Origin: Bemisia tabaci
Lineage: Eukaryota; Arthropoda; Insecta; Hemiptera; Aleyrodidae
Reading direction: 5' to 3'
Length of the DNA: 64,000 nucleotides
Assembly: GCF_918797505.1 (NCBI RefSeq)
Contig: NC_092797.1
Span: 16,195,372 to 16,259,371 of the forward strand
The notes under the pieces are model-generated. The model had not been told where the DNA came from, made no database searches, and saw nothing but the letters and a program-made list of their open reading frames with translations. This document shows, one piece after another, positions 62,832-64,000 of the stretch; positions within the stretch are counted from its first letter, which is position 1; each line of letters starts with the position of its first letter. A program made the position numbers and the translations under genes.

Positions 62832-64000
62832 AGATGAAAATAGGCTGCTTGAGTTGTCGTCATGCCGATTCTGTAAAAAATCGTCCAATTTGACTTCAAC
62901 GAATTGTTTTGTTTTGTCGAAAATCCAGGTTTCTTTTCAAGCGCGGTGGAGAAAAAAAGTTTTTTTCAATATCAATTCGGGGTTCATCATCGTTTTAATT
63001 CATTTGTTTCCACAAATTCAGAAGTCCTGTAAAACTCCAAAAACTTGTGTACTGATATCGAATAGGATTACTCTTGAGGTATTCGTAGGTCAAAAGTGCT
63101 ACTTTTCGACCCTTCCAAAATTTACGAAGTGCCCTTCCTAAGGAAGGTGGGCGCACGGACCTTAACTTTTTTTTTCCAAATCACATGCTGCCGCTGCCCA
63201 TCTGCTCCACATGTTTAAATGATTTAAGGCTCCTTCACAAGTGACAAAATAAAGAGTTTGCAACGCGGAAACAGAAATTCAAAAAAAGGCACAAAATCCA
63301 TGCAGTCGATATGACATCTTCCGTCGCGTCGTATCGATGTATATTGGCTCCACCTGCGCACCGGAAAATGCGTCAAATCGTGATATTTTTCCATGATCAA
63401 ATTACACGAGCAGTGTTTATCTGGGAGAAAAATCAGCACGTAAGTGAGTAGTTTACATTACTTACTTTTCCGAAACTCAATATCGTCGATAATTATTAGT
63501 CTGTGGGCGAGGTTTTCCCTATTGAACTCTCTCTCTCTCTTTTCCCCTCATTCCACTGTTGCATTATTTGTCTGCGTAACATTGCAAAAAGAAGTATTTT
63601 ATATGCCATGCTATCTGCATGTGGACAGTTTGAGGTACTAATTTAAAGAACGTTTGCTCAATAATGTGAGGTCACTCGAATAGTGGTTTGACACTTTAGA
63701 TTGTACTACCTAAAGCTACTTTTTCATTCAACAACTTTAATACAACATCGAAGCAGTTTTTTTTACCAATAATTGTGATCATCTGTTGCAACAGAAGAAT
63801 TAGTCCCAACAAACTCGAAATTCAACTGTCAGCTTCACTGCGTGAAAGGGTAATTTACAAATGTTTTGGCAGACGAAAAAAAATGTCCAAAAATGAAAGA
63901 ACCAAGCCGACGGATTAAAGCTCATAGTTCGAAAAGCGAGTTTTAAGATGAAGTCCTAAGAAACATTAATGTGCCATGTTCAAACCTCAAAATTGTTGGA
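62832..64000. other. AT-rich, no feature seen
   Basis: No open frame with a domain or splice support. A short CT run (CTCTCTCTCTCT) lies near 63528. Confidence 0.5.

Overview
The window looks like a repeat-rich stretch of an arthropod (probably insect) nuclear genome. The evidence is GT-AG splice sites, a GC-rich coding exon set in AT-rich DNA, runs of CCTAA (the complement of the arthropod telomere unit TTAGG), many short non-autonomous DNA transposons (MITEs) and long A/T tracts. There are no bacterial-style operons. A hemipteran such as a whitefly would fit, but nothing here fixes the species.

Only one protein-coding gene is well supported. A large plus-strand exon (57195-59606, coding from 57293) encodes a disordered, Ser/Lys/Glu-rich protein of at least 771 residues. 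It carries a duplicated DSGIDSS motif (the shape of a beta-TrCP/Slimb phosphodegron) and a C-terminal row of Tyr-x-x-Ile sites of the kind read by SH2 domains. A phase-compatible downstream exon is proposed at 62002-62110; its splice acceptor is the last two bases of a MITE. Elsewhere only short candidate exons with canonical splice signals are visible. The best are minus 26288-25980 (two exons), plus 20238-20341 and plus 14966-14995; all are uncertain.

The most striking structure is a 7.74-kb near-perfect palindrome at 32092-39828: two ~3.8-kb arms around a ~134-bp spacer, flanked by the direct repeat AAGAGC. Each arm holds, from outside in: a short terminal repeat, an interstitial telomere-type (CCTAA)n array, a degenerate GGGTTGCATACCTTACGG array, a hAT-type MITE with its own 8-bp target duplication, about 1.3 kb of unique sequence, a tRNA-like hairpin, and a 21-bp-period tandem array that keeps an open frame. 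A diverged single copy of part of one arm lies at 52475-52835, so the palindrome belongs to a dispersed family and looks like a giant foldback transposon.

At least a dozen MITE families account for most of the remaining recognisable structure. Family A (11 copies, ~250 bp, 4-bp target duplications) has termini that resemble splice acceptors. Family B (6 copies) begins CACTGGAAAA. Family C (9 copies counting the mirrored pair) is hAT-like with 8-bp target duplications. Family D (4 copies, ~271-300 bp) begins CAGGGTGTCTAC. Family E (4 copies, 233 bp) begins with CACAGTG, the V(D)J recombination signal heptamer, and makes GC-rich 5-bp target duplications, as Transib/RAG transposases do. Several copies are nested and give relative insertion ages. 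Regions not listed are AT-rich, presumably intronic or intergenic, and show nothing I can support.
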